Assembly: GCF_019008365.1 (NCBI RefSeq)
Contig: NZ_JAHHUL010000023.1
Location: 1 to 55,018 of the forward strand
Length of the DNA: 55,018 nucleotides
From: Phosphitispora fastidiosa
Lineage (GTDB): Bacteria > Bacillota > Thermincolia > Thermincolales > UBA2595
Direction: 5' to 3'
Within the stretch, counting starts at the first letter, position 1; the number at the start of each line of letters is the position of its first letter. Of the stretch, positions 9,895 to 17,112 are shown piece after piece. The position numbers and the translations under genes were made by a program. Under the pieces are notes generated by a model. It had not been told where the DNA came from. It made no database searches and worked only from the letters and a program-made list of their open reading frames with translations.

Positions 9895-9923
9895 ATCTTA
9901 TAACAACTTTTTCCGTTTTGCAA
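9895..9923 (-). promoter_or_regulatory. Sigma-A-type promoter for dapF-dapL
   Basis: On the minus strand TTGCAA (-35, 9918-9923), 17 bases, TAAGAT (-10, 9895-9900). It reads towards dapF with a leader of roughly 100 bases. Confidence 0.65.
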
Positions 9924-9934
9924 CACCCCACACA

Positions 9935-9946
9935 ATTGTATACAAT
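9935..9946. promoter_or_regulatory. Perfect 12-bp palindrome between divergent promoters
   Basis: ATTGTATACAAT is a perfect palindrome located between the -35 boxes of the divergent dapF and rqcH promoters. Its GTATAC core resembles GntR-family operators (GT-N-TA-N-AC pattern). A regulator is inferred, not identified. Confidence 0.35.
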
Positions 9947-9970
9947 ATATAGCAGTTTACGGCAGGCGAA

Positions 9971-10000
9971 TTGACTGGTTTTTCAATAGAGTGTTATACT
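9971..10000 (+). promoter_or_regulatory. Sigma-A-type promoter for rqcH
   Basis: TTGACT (9971-9976), 18 bases, TATACT (9995-10000), about 45 bases before the rqcH ribosome site. Confidence 0.65.
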
Positions 10001-10051
10001 ATAATGACCGAAAGTTTTTCATTCTATTCCAAGAAAAGGAGGGGTGATCAA

Positions 10052-11803
10052 ATGGCTTTTGACGGACTGGTAATGGCCGCTGTCCGCGAAGAACTCAATA
10101 GAATCGTCATTGGCGGCCGGATTGAGAAAATTTATCAGCCCCTAGCTAGGGAAATACTCCTGGTAATTCACAAGGACCGCACCAAATACCGGCTCCTGAT
10201 ATCGGCAGATGCCGGCAAGGCCCGGATCCATGTTACCAAAACCGTGAGGGAGAATCCCCTGACCCCTCCCCTGTTTTGCATGGTCCTGAGAAAGCACCTT
10301 GAAGGAGGAAAAATCTTTGGTGTGGAACAGCCGGGTCTGGAAAGAATTCTTAAAATACGGGTAGAGGCGGCAGACGAACTGGGCATCCTGGCGGAAAAAA
10401 CACTGATCTGCGAGGTAATGGGAAAACACAGTAATATTATCCTGGTTAATCCCAGTTCCAACACTATCCTTGACGGGATCAACCGTTATTCATATGCCAC
10501 CAGCAGACACCGCGAAATACTGCCCGGCAGGCAGTATGTTTCCCCGCCGGAATCAGAAAAGCAGGACCCGTCTATTGTAACCGAAGACCTTTTCCGCTCA
10601 AAGCTGTGGAATCCCTCCCAGGACCTGTCTGTTGAGAAAATACTGCTTAACAGCTTTGACGGGCTCAGCCCGCAAACCTGCAGAGAGATAGCTGCCCGGG
10701 CGGGTCTTGAGCCCGATACCGGGTGTCAGTTTCTTGGTGAACTGGAGCTGAACCGGCTCTGGAGCTCCTTTGAAACAATTCGGGAACAACTCCGGTCAGG
10801 AGTTTTTCAACCGGTGGTCTGCTATTCCGACGGCGCTCCGGCTGCCTTCTCAGCCATAAGCTTGACCCATATTCCTGAAGCCTGCTGCAAACAGGGGGGC
10901 ATCAGTGAGGTCATTGACGAATTCTATTCGGTAAAGGAACGCCGGGAACAATTCCGGCAGGAAGCAGCCAACCTGCTGAAAACCTTGAAAAATGAAATTA
11001 AGAAAACCGGAAAAAAGCATTCCATACACACCCTGAATTTGAAGAAGGCCGCTGATGCCGAACAGCTAAAGATTTTTGGTGAATTAATTACCGCAAATCT
11101 GTTCCAGATACCGGAACGTACCGATACTGTTGAACTGGAGAATTATTATGACCCTGAGGGAAAAACAGTGCTGATCCCTCTGAACCCCAGGTTTTCCACA
11201 GCAGAAAATGCCCAACTATATTTCAAGAAATACACTAAGGCCCGCCAGGCAGGCGTAATTGCCCGGAACTATCTTCAGGAGACCGAAGCTGAACTGGATT
11301 ATCTGGAATCTGTTGTTACTGCCGCTGAGCAGGCCGAAAACATGACTGAGCTTAAGGAAATAAGAGCAGAGCTTATCAAGGAAGGGTACATTAAACCGGA
11401 AAAACCCGGCCCCAGAGGGCCCAAAAAACAGGAAGCGCAGGCTTCCAAACCGGAACCTATGAAAATAAAAACAGAGGAAGGCTTCGAAATCCTGGTGGGC
11501 CGTAACAACCGACAAAACGACTACCTGACCATGAAGCTGGCCCAGCCGGACGACCTCTGGCTGCACGTCAAGGATATCCCGGGTTCCCATATTGTTGTCA
11601 GGAGCCCCCAAACTGCCGGCGTTCCCGACAATGTCATCGAAAGGGCTGCAGAGGTGGCCGCATACTATTCCCGGGGTCGGGAATCGTCAAAAGTACCTGT
11701 GGATTATACGCTGCGGAAGAATGTCCGCAAACCAAAAGGCGCCAAACCCGGGATGGTTATTTATGACAGTCAGAAGACTGTCTTTGTGGAACCGAAACCG
11801 TAA
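10052..11803 (+). CDS. rqcH: Rqc2 homologue RqcH (NFACT family)
   Basis: A 583-residue NFACT-family protein. Family members bind stalled large ribosomal subunits and direct C-terminal alanine tailing of incomplete chains (bacterial ribosome quality control); older annotations call them fibronectin-binding proteins. The N-terminal NFACT-N domain starts MAFDGLVMAAVREELN and includes GGRIEKIYQP. A coiled-coil region lies near residues 310-440. The C-terminal NFACT-R domain shows GRNNRQNDYLT and DLWLHVKDIPGSH, then SKVPVDYTLRKNVRKPKGA. The start at 10052 has AAGGAGGGGTGA upstream; the frame is open further 5' but that part includes the promoter. It is monocistronic, between its own promoter and a strong terminator. 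Confidence 0.95.
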   Translation: MAFDGLVMAAVREELNRIVIGGRIEKIYQPLAREILLVIHKDRTKYRLLISADAGKARIHVTKTVRENPLTPPLFCMVLRKHLEGGKIFGVEQPGLERILKIRVEAADELGILAEKTLICEVMGKHSNIILVNPSSNTILDGINRYSYATSRHREILPGRQYVSPPESEKQDPSIVTEDLFRSKLWNPSQDLSVEKILLNSFDGLSPQTCREIAARAGLEPDTGCQFLGELELNRLWSSFETIREQLRSGVFQPVVCYSDGAPAAFSAISLTHIPEACCKQGGISEVIDEFYSVKERREQFRQEAANLLKTLKNEIKKTGKKHSIHTLNLKKAADAEQLKIFGELITANLFQIPERTDTVELENYYDPEGKTVLIPLNPRFSTAENAQLYFKKYTKARQAGVIARNYLQETEAELDYLESVVTAAEQAENMTELKEIRAELIKEGYIKPEKPGPRGPKKQEAQASKPEPMKIKTEEGFEILVGRNNRQNDYLTMKLAQPDDLWLHVKDIPGSHIVVRSPQTAGVPDNVIERAAEVAAYYSRGRESSKVPVDYTLRKNVRKPKGAKPGMVIYDSQKTVFVEPKP

Positions 11804-11806
11804 TAA

Positions 11807-11850
11807 ATGCAGTGAGTCAGCCTTTGCAAGGCTGACTCACTGCATTTTAT
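11807..11850 (+). terminator. Strong terminator after rqcH
   Basis: A perfect 16-bp stem (11807-11822 with 11830-11845) with a 7-base loop is followed by TTTAT. It starts a few bases after the rqcH stop and separates it from the convergent pyrE; it may act in both directions, although the minus-strand U-tract is weak. Confidence 0.85.
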
Positions 11851-11863
11851 CGGGAACAAATCT

Positions 11864-12439
11864 TTATACCTGTCTGCTGCCCGGTTTTATCACAGGAAGG
11901 CCTTCTCTGCACAAAGGGCAGTCCTCAGGGTCATAAGACTGAATTTCCATCGAGAGCACGGCTTCAGCTTTGACGCCAAAGTCCACCTTACCATTGCTGC
12001 GGTTAACCAGAACGCCAACTCCGACAACCTCGCCGCCTTTTTGGCGCACTACTTCAATTACCTCTTTGACAGAGCCCCCTGTGGTGACCACATCCTCCAC
12101 AACCAGAACCTTTTCACCCGGTTCAATGACAAATCCCCGTCTTAGTGACATTACCCCCTGTTCCCGTTCGGTAAATATTGTCCTGACCCCCATTGCCCTG
12201 CCGACCTCGTAGGCTACGATGATTCCGCCAAGGGCGGGGCCGATAACTGTATCCACTTTGACGCCCGCAAACCTCTCTGCAAGGTCACGGCACAATCGGG
12301 AAGCATATTCAGGGTACTGCAGGACCTGGGCACACTGCATATACTGGCTGCTGTGCCTCCCTGAAGTCAACCTGAAATGCCCTGTAAGAAGAGCTTTTGA
12401 TTTAGTGAAAATTTCGATAGCCTGTTCCTCGGTTAACAA
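11864..12439 (-). CDS. pyrE: Orotate phosphoribosyltransferase
   Basis: Transfers phosphoribose from PRPP to orotate to give orotidine 5'-phosphate. The 191-residue protein has the PRPP-binding motif VLVVEDVVTTGGSVKEV near residue 113 and FTEREQGVMSLRRGF near residue 89. The C-terminal DPEDCPLCREGLPVIKPGS tail, with its C-x2-C pair, is a feature of the PyrE subgroup found in clostridia and archaea. It starts with TTG, with GGAGGGG directly upstream and a 7-base overlap with the end of pyrF, so translation is probably coupled. It is the last gene of the pyr operon. Confidence 0.95.
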   Translation of the reverse strand: MLTEEQAIEIFTKSKALLTGHFRLTSGRHSSQYMQCAQVLQYPEYASRLCRDLAERFAGVKVDTVIGPALGGIIVAYEVGRAMGVRTIFTEREQGVMSLRRGFVIEPGEKVLVVEDVVTTGGSVKEVIEVVRQKGGEVVGVGVLVNRSNGKVDFGVKAEAVLSMEIQSYDPEDCPLCREGLPVIKPGSRQV

Positions 12440-13161
12440 TTTAACCCCTCCTCCATTTCATCAACTATTCTTTTAGCTGCCTCAACTGGGTCAGCAGCCC
12501 CTGTTATCGGCCTGCCAACCACCAGGTAACTGGCGCCTGCCTTAACTGCCTCTGCCGGTGTCATCACCCGTTTCTGGTCATTTACCGCCGCCCACGCCGG
12601 ACGCACCCCGGGAGTAATAATCACGAAATCCGGCCCGCAGGCTGCCCTGATAGCGGAAATCTCTTTGGGGGAAGCCACCACGCCGTTCAATCCTGAACTT
12701 TGTGCCAGCCTGGCCCAGCGGACAACCTGGTCAGCCACAGTTCCGGAAACGCCCATTTCATCATTCAGGATCTTCTGATTAATACTGGTCAGAACAGTGA
12801 CACCGATTACCAGCGGCTTTGGCTCACCGGATTTGGCGCTCTCCGCTGCGGTAAACTCCACAGCCTTTTGCATCATTTCTGACCCACCGGCTGTATGTAC
12901 ATTATACATAAATACCTTCATCCGGGTCAGCACAGCTCCTGCCTTACCCACCGTATTGGGAATATCATGCAGCTTCAGGTCAAGAAAAACCCGGCCGCCA
13001 AGGCTGTGAATCCGCTTCACAACATCAGGCCCTTCACTGTTAAACAGCTGCATCCCGATCTTAAATACCCCTACATGGTCCTGCAGCATTGCGACAAGTT
13101 TTTCCGCCTCTGTTACAGTATCCACATCAAGAGCTATAATCAGCCTGTCTTTTACAGACAT
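12433..13161 (-). CDS. pyrF: Orotidine 5'-phosphate decarboxylase
   Basis: Decarboxylates OMP to UMP, the final step of the pathway. The 242-residue protein starts SVKDRLIIALDVDT, has the catalytic DLKLHDIPNTV near residue 58 and ends in GRPITGAADPVEAAK (phosphate binding). The start is placed at 13161, where GGAGGTGA lies 5 bases upstream; an in-frame extension to 13206 would overlap pyrD and lacks support. Genes upstream (pyrD) and downstream (pyrE) touch or overlap it. Confidence 0.96.
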   Translation of the reverse strand: MSVKDRLIIALDVDTVTEAEKLVAMLQDHVGVFKIGMQLFNSEGPDVVKRIHSLGGRVFLDLKLHDIPNTVGKAGAVLTRMKVFMYNVHTAGGSEMMQKAVEFTAAESAKSGEPKPLVIGVTVLTSINQKILNDEMGVSGTVADQVVRWARLAQSSGLNGVVASPKEISAIRAACGPDFVIITPGVRPAWAAVNDQKRVMTPAEAVKAGASYLVVGRPITGAADPVEAAKRIVDEMEEGLNC

Positions 13162-13177
13162 ATCGTTCACCTCCATA

Positions 13178-14161
13178 TTATTTCCAGGCGGCCCCCACCA
13201 GGTCATTTACATCTGTAATGCCATTGTCTTTCAGATATTGTTCAATCCCGGCAATGATCTCCATAGTTGCCCCGGGTTTAACAAAGTTGGCCGTCCCCAC
13301 AGCAACCGCAGCGGCCCCGGCCAGGATGAATTCAATGGCATCCTCTGCATTCATAATGCCGCCCATTCCCAGGATGGGCATCCTGACAGCCTGAGCAACC
13401 TGCCACACCATCCGGACAGCCACCGGCCTGATAGCCGGACCTGACAGTCCGCCCATAACATTGCCCAGAAACGGTTTCCTGGACCTGATATCTATTTTCA
13501 TGCCCAGCAGGGTGTTGATCAAAGCCAGGGCATCTGCCCCCGCTTCGGCAACTCTCCCGGCTATTTCGACTATGTCTGTCACATTGGGTGACAGCTTGGC
13601 AATCAGGGGAAGTGTGGTGTTTTCCCTGACCACCCGGATTACCTCTGCAGCCATAAGACAGTCAGTACCAAAAACCATCCCGCCCTGCTTCACATTGGGG
13701 CAGGAAATATTGACCTCCAGGGCAGATACGCCCTGGGCCCCGGACAGCCGCCGGGTAACCTCTGCATAATCATCCAGTGAATTGCCGGCAATATTAACAA
13801 TGACCGGTGTATCGTAATTCCTGAGATATGGCAGGTCTTCCTCGATAAAGTGATCCACCCCGGGGTTCTGCAGGCCTATACAGTTAAGGATGCCGGCAGG
13901 GGTCTCGGCAATCCTGGGGGTCGGGTTGCCCTTCCGGGGTTCCAGGGTAGTGCCTTTTACAGTAATAGCACCAAGCCTGTTAAGGTCAACATATGGCGCA
14001 TATTCCGGACCAAATCCAAAGGTACCGGAAGCTGTTGTTACCGGGTTTTTCATCTGCAGCCCACCCAGGTTAACACCCAGGTTAACAGCAGGTTTAACAG
14101 CAGGTTTAACAGCAAGGTTATCTGCCGGGATATCTGTCGGGTTATCTGTCGGGTTAGTCAT
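13178..14161 (-). CDS. pyrD: Dihydroorotate dehydrogenase B, catalytic subunit, with a repeat-expanded N-terminus
   Basis: FMN subunit of the NAD-linked class 1B enzyme that oxidises dihydroorotate to orotate, working with PyrK. In its 327 residues the family core begins at about residue 30 with [12 protein letters not shown] and SGTFGFG, followed by KGTT near residue 72, [11 protein letters not shown] (catalytic Cys in the 1B class) and GGIMNAEDA. Ahead of the core are eight tetrapeptides ([32 protein letters not shown]) encoded by a 12-bp tandem repeat. The ATG at 14161 has GAGGTGA 8 bases upstream and overlaps the pyrK stop by 8 bases, so the extension is probably translated. No internal start with a ribosome site was seen. 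Confidence 0.95.
   Translation of the reverse strand: MTNPTDNPTDIPADNLAVKPAVKPAVNLGVNLGGLQMKNPVTTASGTFGFGPEYAPYVDLNRLGAITVKGTTLEPRKGNPTPRIAETPAGILNCIGLQNPGVDHFIEEDLPYLRNYDTPVIVNIAGNSLDDYAEVTRRLSGAQGVSALEVNISCPNVKQGGMVFGTDCLMAAEVIRVVRENTTLPLIAKLSPNVTDIVEIAGRVAEAGADALALINTLLGMKIDIRSRKPFLGNVMGGLSGPAIRPVAVRMVWQVAQAVRMPILGMGGIMNAEDAIEFILAGAAAVAVGTANFVKPGATMEIIAGIEQYLKDNGITDVNDLVGAAWK
14060..14155 (-). repeat. 12-bp minisatellite in the 5' end of pyrD, eight units
   Basis: Eight successive 12-base units on the minus strand: AACCCGACAGAT twice, then ATCCCGGCAGAT, AACCTTGCTGTT, AAACCTGCTGTT twice, AACCTGGGTGTT and AACCTGGGTGGG. The period is in frame. The last unit encodes the NLGG that is native to PyrD, which suggests that the array grew outwards from it. 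Confidence 0.9.
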
Positions 14162-14972
14162 CCAGAATCACCTCACTCGCCTCAAAAACCGGGCCATCTA
14201 CACATACCTTTTTATACTCAAAGCCCTCTGCTGAATCATCCGGCTCCCTGCCGGCAGCAGTTTTGCTTTTACACACACAGGCCAGACAAGCGCCCACTCC
14301 GCAGCCCATATATTCCTCCAGGGAAACCTGGCCGCTGAGCCCAAACCCTTTGGTCAGGCTGATCAGCCCTTTAAGCATGGGATTGGGGCCACAGGCAAAG
14401 AAATAATCAGGTGTGCCGCCAGATATTTCATCTTCAGCCAGTAGGGTGACAAAACCTTTGTAACCAAGACTGCCGTCATCTGTAGCTATCTTCACTTTTA
14501 CACCAAGTAACTCCAACTGTTCCCTTCCGATGATAAAATCTGCAGACCGTGCTCCCAGCAGTACAGTCTGTTGAATTCCATAATGTTTCAGGCTGTGGAT
14601 GAGGGGAAACAAGGGAGCCACCCCGATACCTCCACCCACTACCAGCGCCTTTTTAATCCCATCAGGTACTGTAAACCCTTTTCCCAGAGGCCCCATAACA
14701 TCTATCTCGTCACCGGGGGCCATCTCCGCCAGCAGGCGGGTCCCTGTGCCAACGACCTGGTAAAGAAGACTTATGGTTCCTTTGCCATAATCAATCCCAT
14801 GAAGGCTGATGGGCCTTCTCAGCAGCGGGTCCAGACCGCTGCTGCAGCGAACATGGACAAACTGCCCGGGCTTGGCCAGTTTTGTTAATTGAGGGACATA
14901 TACCCTCATAAGAAAATGCTCCGGCCCAACTTTCGTATTGACAACAACTTCACCTAATCCAGAATAAGACAT
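14154..14972 (-). CDS. pyrK: Dihydroorotate dehydrogenase B, electron-transfer subunit
   Basis: A 272-residue FAD and [2Fe-2S] subunit that passes electrons from PyrD to NAD. The N-terminal ferredoxin-reductase barrel contains [12 protein letters not shown] (FAD binding) near residue 49. The NAD-binding part has GGGIGVAPL near residue 112, and the cluster-binding segment [18 protein letters not shown] near residue 222 has a further Cys in KKVCVDGP. All cluster cysteines expected for the family are present. It precedes pyrD with an 8-base overlap. Confidence 0.95.
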   Translation of the reverse strand: MSYSGLGEVVVNTKVGPEHFLMRVYVPQLTKLAKPGQFVHVRCSSGLDPLLRRPISLHGIDYGKGTISLLYQVVGTGTRLLAEMAPGDEIDVMGPLGKGFTVPDGIKKALVVGGGIGVAPLFPLIHSLKHYGIQQTVLLGARSADFIIGREQLELLGVKVKIATDDGSLGYKGFVTLLAEDEISGGTPDYFFACGPNPMLKGLISLTKGFGLSGQVSLEEYMGCGVGACLACVCKSKTAAGREPDDSAEGFEYKKVCVDGPVFEASEVILDD

Positions 14973-15001
14973 GCTTGTGAACTCACCTCACATATTGGTA
15001 G

Positions 15002-16117
15002 TCAACGGCCTGCCACGTAATCAGCGACCAGGCCAAGGGCTGCGGGGAAATCCCGTCTCCCCAGGCCCACCCTGAAGTGGTTACCGCCGAAATCAAAAAC
15101 CGACCCGGGAAGTATCATGACATTTTTGCTGCGGACAATTTCTTCACAAAACCCCTCTGCCGGCATGCGCCGCTCCAGCATTGGGAAGGCCACTGAACCT
15201 CCCATAGGTGGTATCCAGGTAAACAGGTCCGGATACCTGGTAAAAAATTCTTCCGCAACAGCCTTATTTCTACTAATGATCTCCATATTCCTGGCAATGA
15301 TCTTATCTTTTGCCTCCAGTGCCATAATGGCCAGGACCTCTGAGGGTGCACTGCCGCAGATGGTGGTATAATCCTTGAAAGAGGCAAACCTTTTCAGAAG
15401 CGCCCGGTCACGGGTTGCCAGCCAGCCTGTTCTTAGTCCGGGAACCCCGAAAGCCTTGGAGAGTCCTGACAGGGTAATCCCTTTTTCATAACGGGCAGCC
15501 ACTGCATCAAGGCGCCCGGTAATGTCAAACTCCAATAACCGGTACATCTCATCGGAAAATATGTATATCCCTCTACTGCGTGCCAATTCAATAATCCGGT
15601 CATATTCTGCCCTTGTGGGCAGATAACCGGTAGGATTGTGCGGGAAATTAACAATAATCAGCCGGGTTTCCGGCCGGAAATCCTTTTCCAGGGCATCAAG
15701 GTCCAGATGCCATGAACCGCCTCCGGGTTGAAGGCCCCACCGGGTCACCGTGCAGCCCAGGGATTCCGGGATCTCATAAAGGGACTGGTAAGCGGGGTGA
15801 ATCACAATCACATGGTCACCCTTATCCAGAATGGTGTTCAAGGCAATAAAAATCCCCTCTTCCGGAGCGGCTGTCATGATATCATCAGCAGAGATGCCCG
15901 GGTAAAGTCTTGCTATAGCTTCGCGCAGATCAGGATGCCCCGCTGATTCCGTATATCCAAGACCCAGGTTTTCCCACAACCGTAAGCTGTGAGCATCGGC
16001 CATTGCCAGCATTTCAGCCATGGTCAGGCTCTCACAGTCAGATGCACTCAACAGAAAACGGACACTGAACTCATATTTGGCAAAAAACCTTTCTAACTTA
16101 AATTCCGGCAGCTTCAA
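15002..16117 (-). CDS. Class I/II PLP aminotransferase inside the pyr operon
   Basis: A 371-residue fold-type I aminotransferase. Visible: LGYTESAGHPDLREAIA near residue 57, the HPAYQSLY region, NFPHNPTGY near residue 153 (PLP-contacting Asn), the DEMYRL segment near residue 181 and the Schiff-base lysine in LSGLSKAFGVPGLRTGW near residue 214. The TTG start (16115-16117) is preferred because it lies 1 base after the stop of the phosphoesterase gene and has GGAAGGGG upstream. Substrate is not determinable by eye. Being cotranscribed between carB and pyrK, it might supply aspartate for PyrB; that is inference from position only. Confidence 0.85.
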   Translation of the reverse strand: MKLPEFKLERFFAKYEFSVRFLLSASDCESLTMAEMLAMADAHSLRLWENLGLGYTESAGHPDLREAIARLYPGISADDIMTAAPEEGIFIALNTILDKGDHVIVIHPAYQSLYEIPESLGCTVTRWGLQPGGGSWHLDLDALEKDFRPETRLIIVNFPHNPTGYLPTRAEYDRIIELARSRGIYIFSDEMYRLLEFDITGRLDAVAARYEKGITLSGLSKAFGVPGLRTGWLATRDRALLKRFASFKDYTTICGSAPSEVLAIMALEAKDKIIARNMEIISRNKAVAEEFFTRYPDLFTWIPPMGGSVAFPMLERRMPAEGFCEEIVRSKNVMILPGSVFDFGGNHFRVGLGRRDFPAALGLVADYVAGR

Positions 16118-16118
16118 A

Positions 16119-16982
16119 TCAACATCCCCTTCCGTAAATGATTTTCCGCTCCTGGTTTCTGTCAGCAGGCAGCAGAGTAACCAGCACAATTTCCGGTTTA
16201 ATATTTAATCTTATGGGCAGATCGCTCTCCCCGAGTCCCGGGTTGATTATCATCGTGGAAGGGCCTGATTGGTACCTGCCATAATTCCATCGGGGGAATA
16301 ACCCCTGGCCAGGCGTAAAAACAGCGCCAACCAGCGGGAACCTCACCTGTCCCCCGTGAGTGTGCCCGGCCAGCACCACATCAACCTTTGCGGCAGCTGC
16401 CTCAGGGAAGATATTGGGCGAATGGGCCAGCAATACCCGCGGCGCCGGCGATGCTCCCGGCTCTTCCCCGGCTGCCTTTAAAGCCTCATCAAGCCTGTCC
16501 CTTCCGGTATGCGGGTCATCTACACCCAGTACCCAGAGGTAACCTTCATCTTCTCCGACCCTTTCAGCCTTATTATCCAATATCCGGACTCCCAGTTGCA
16601 CAAGCTTTTCCCTCTGCCGAAAACCTGTGGTCCACTCGTGGTTGCCGGGAACAAAATATACCGGCTTGTCCGGTAGCTGTTCAATGAGTTCCACTGCAGG
16701 ACCAAAGTCAGGGTTGAATTTATTTACCAGGTCACCGGTAATGGCAATCATATCAAACTGCTGTTGTCTGATAAGGTACAGCAGTTTTTGCTGCGCTTTC
16801 CCAAACCGTTTTCCGTGAAGGTCACTAAGGTGGAGTACAGTGAACCCGGCGAGACCTTCAGGCAGGTTTGCCAGGCAGACACTGTACTTCCTTACCCTTA
16901 AGGCATACCGTTCCCTGTACCATAAAGAAAACAAAATTATTATTGCCGCAATCAGTATAATACCATACCGGAACGTTAGCAA
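16119..16982 (-). CDS. Membrane-anchored metallophosphoesterase (YkuE-like)
   Basis: A 287-residue calcineurin-type phosphoesterase. An N-terminal membrane segment (about residues 5-22, IILIAAIIILFSLWY) is followed by the metal-binding motifs LHLSDLHGKRFG, ITGDLVNKF, VPGNHEWTTG and GHTHGGQVRFP, all intact and correctly ordered. It starts with TTG, with GGGAGG upstream. The family includes YkuE and UDP-diacylglucosamine hydrolase-like enzymes; the substrate is unknown. It is placed between carB and the aminotransferase in the pyr operon, 130 bases after carB, and overlaps nothing. Confidence 0.88.
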   Translation of the reverse strand: MLTFRYGIILIAAIIILFSLWYRERYALRVRKYSVCLANLPEGLAGFTVLHLSDLHGKRFGKAQQKLLYLIRQQQFDMIAITGDLVNKFNPDFGPAVELIEQLPDKPVYFVPGNHEWTTGFRQREKLVQLGVRILDNKAERVGEDEGYLWVLGVDDPHTGRDRLDEALKAAGEEPGASPAPRVLLAHSPNIFPEAAAAKVDVVLAGHTHGGQVRFPLVGAVFTPGQGLFPRWNYGRYQSGPSTMIINPGLGESDLPIRLNIKPEIVLVTLLPADRNQERKIIYGRGC

Positions 16983-17030
16983 CAGTATCTATCCCTCCCC
17001 CGAAAGTCCGCAGACCGGTCTGTACTATGC

Positions 17031-17076
17031 GTCAGTGGCCAGTGGTCAGTGGCCAGTGGTCAGTGGCCAGTGGTCA
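17031..17076. repeat. 14-bp tandem repeat between carB and the phosphoesterase
   Basis: GTCAGTGGCCAGTG occurs three times without spacers (17031-17044, 17045-17058, 17059-17072), followed by GTCA. It lies in the 130-base spacer of the pyr operon and is a short variable-number type repeat. Confidence 0.9.
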
Positions 17077-17112
17077 TTTACCGCCGGCCACCCCCAAAAA
17101 AGCCGAAACCGC

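Noticed and set aside
17031-17076. CRISPR-like array
   Set aside because: The 14-bp units abut with no spacers and no cas genes are nearby; it is a simple tandem repeat.
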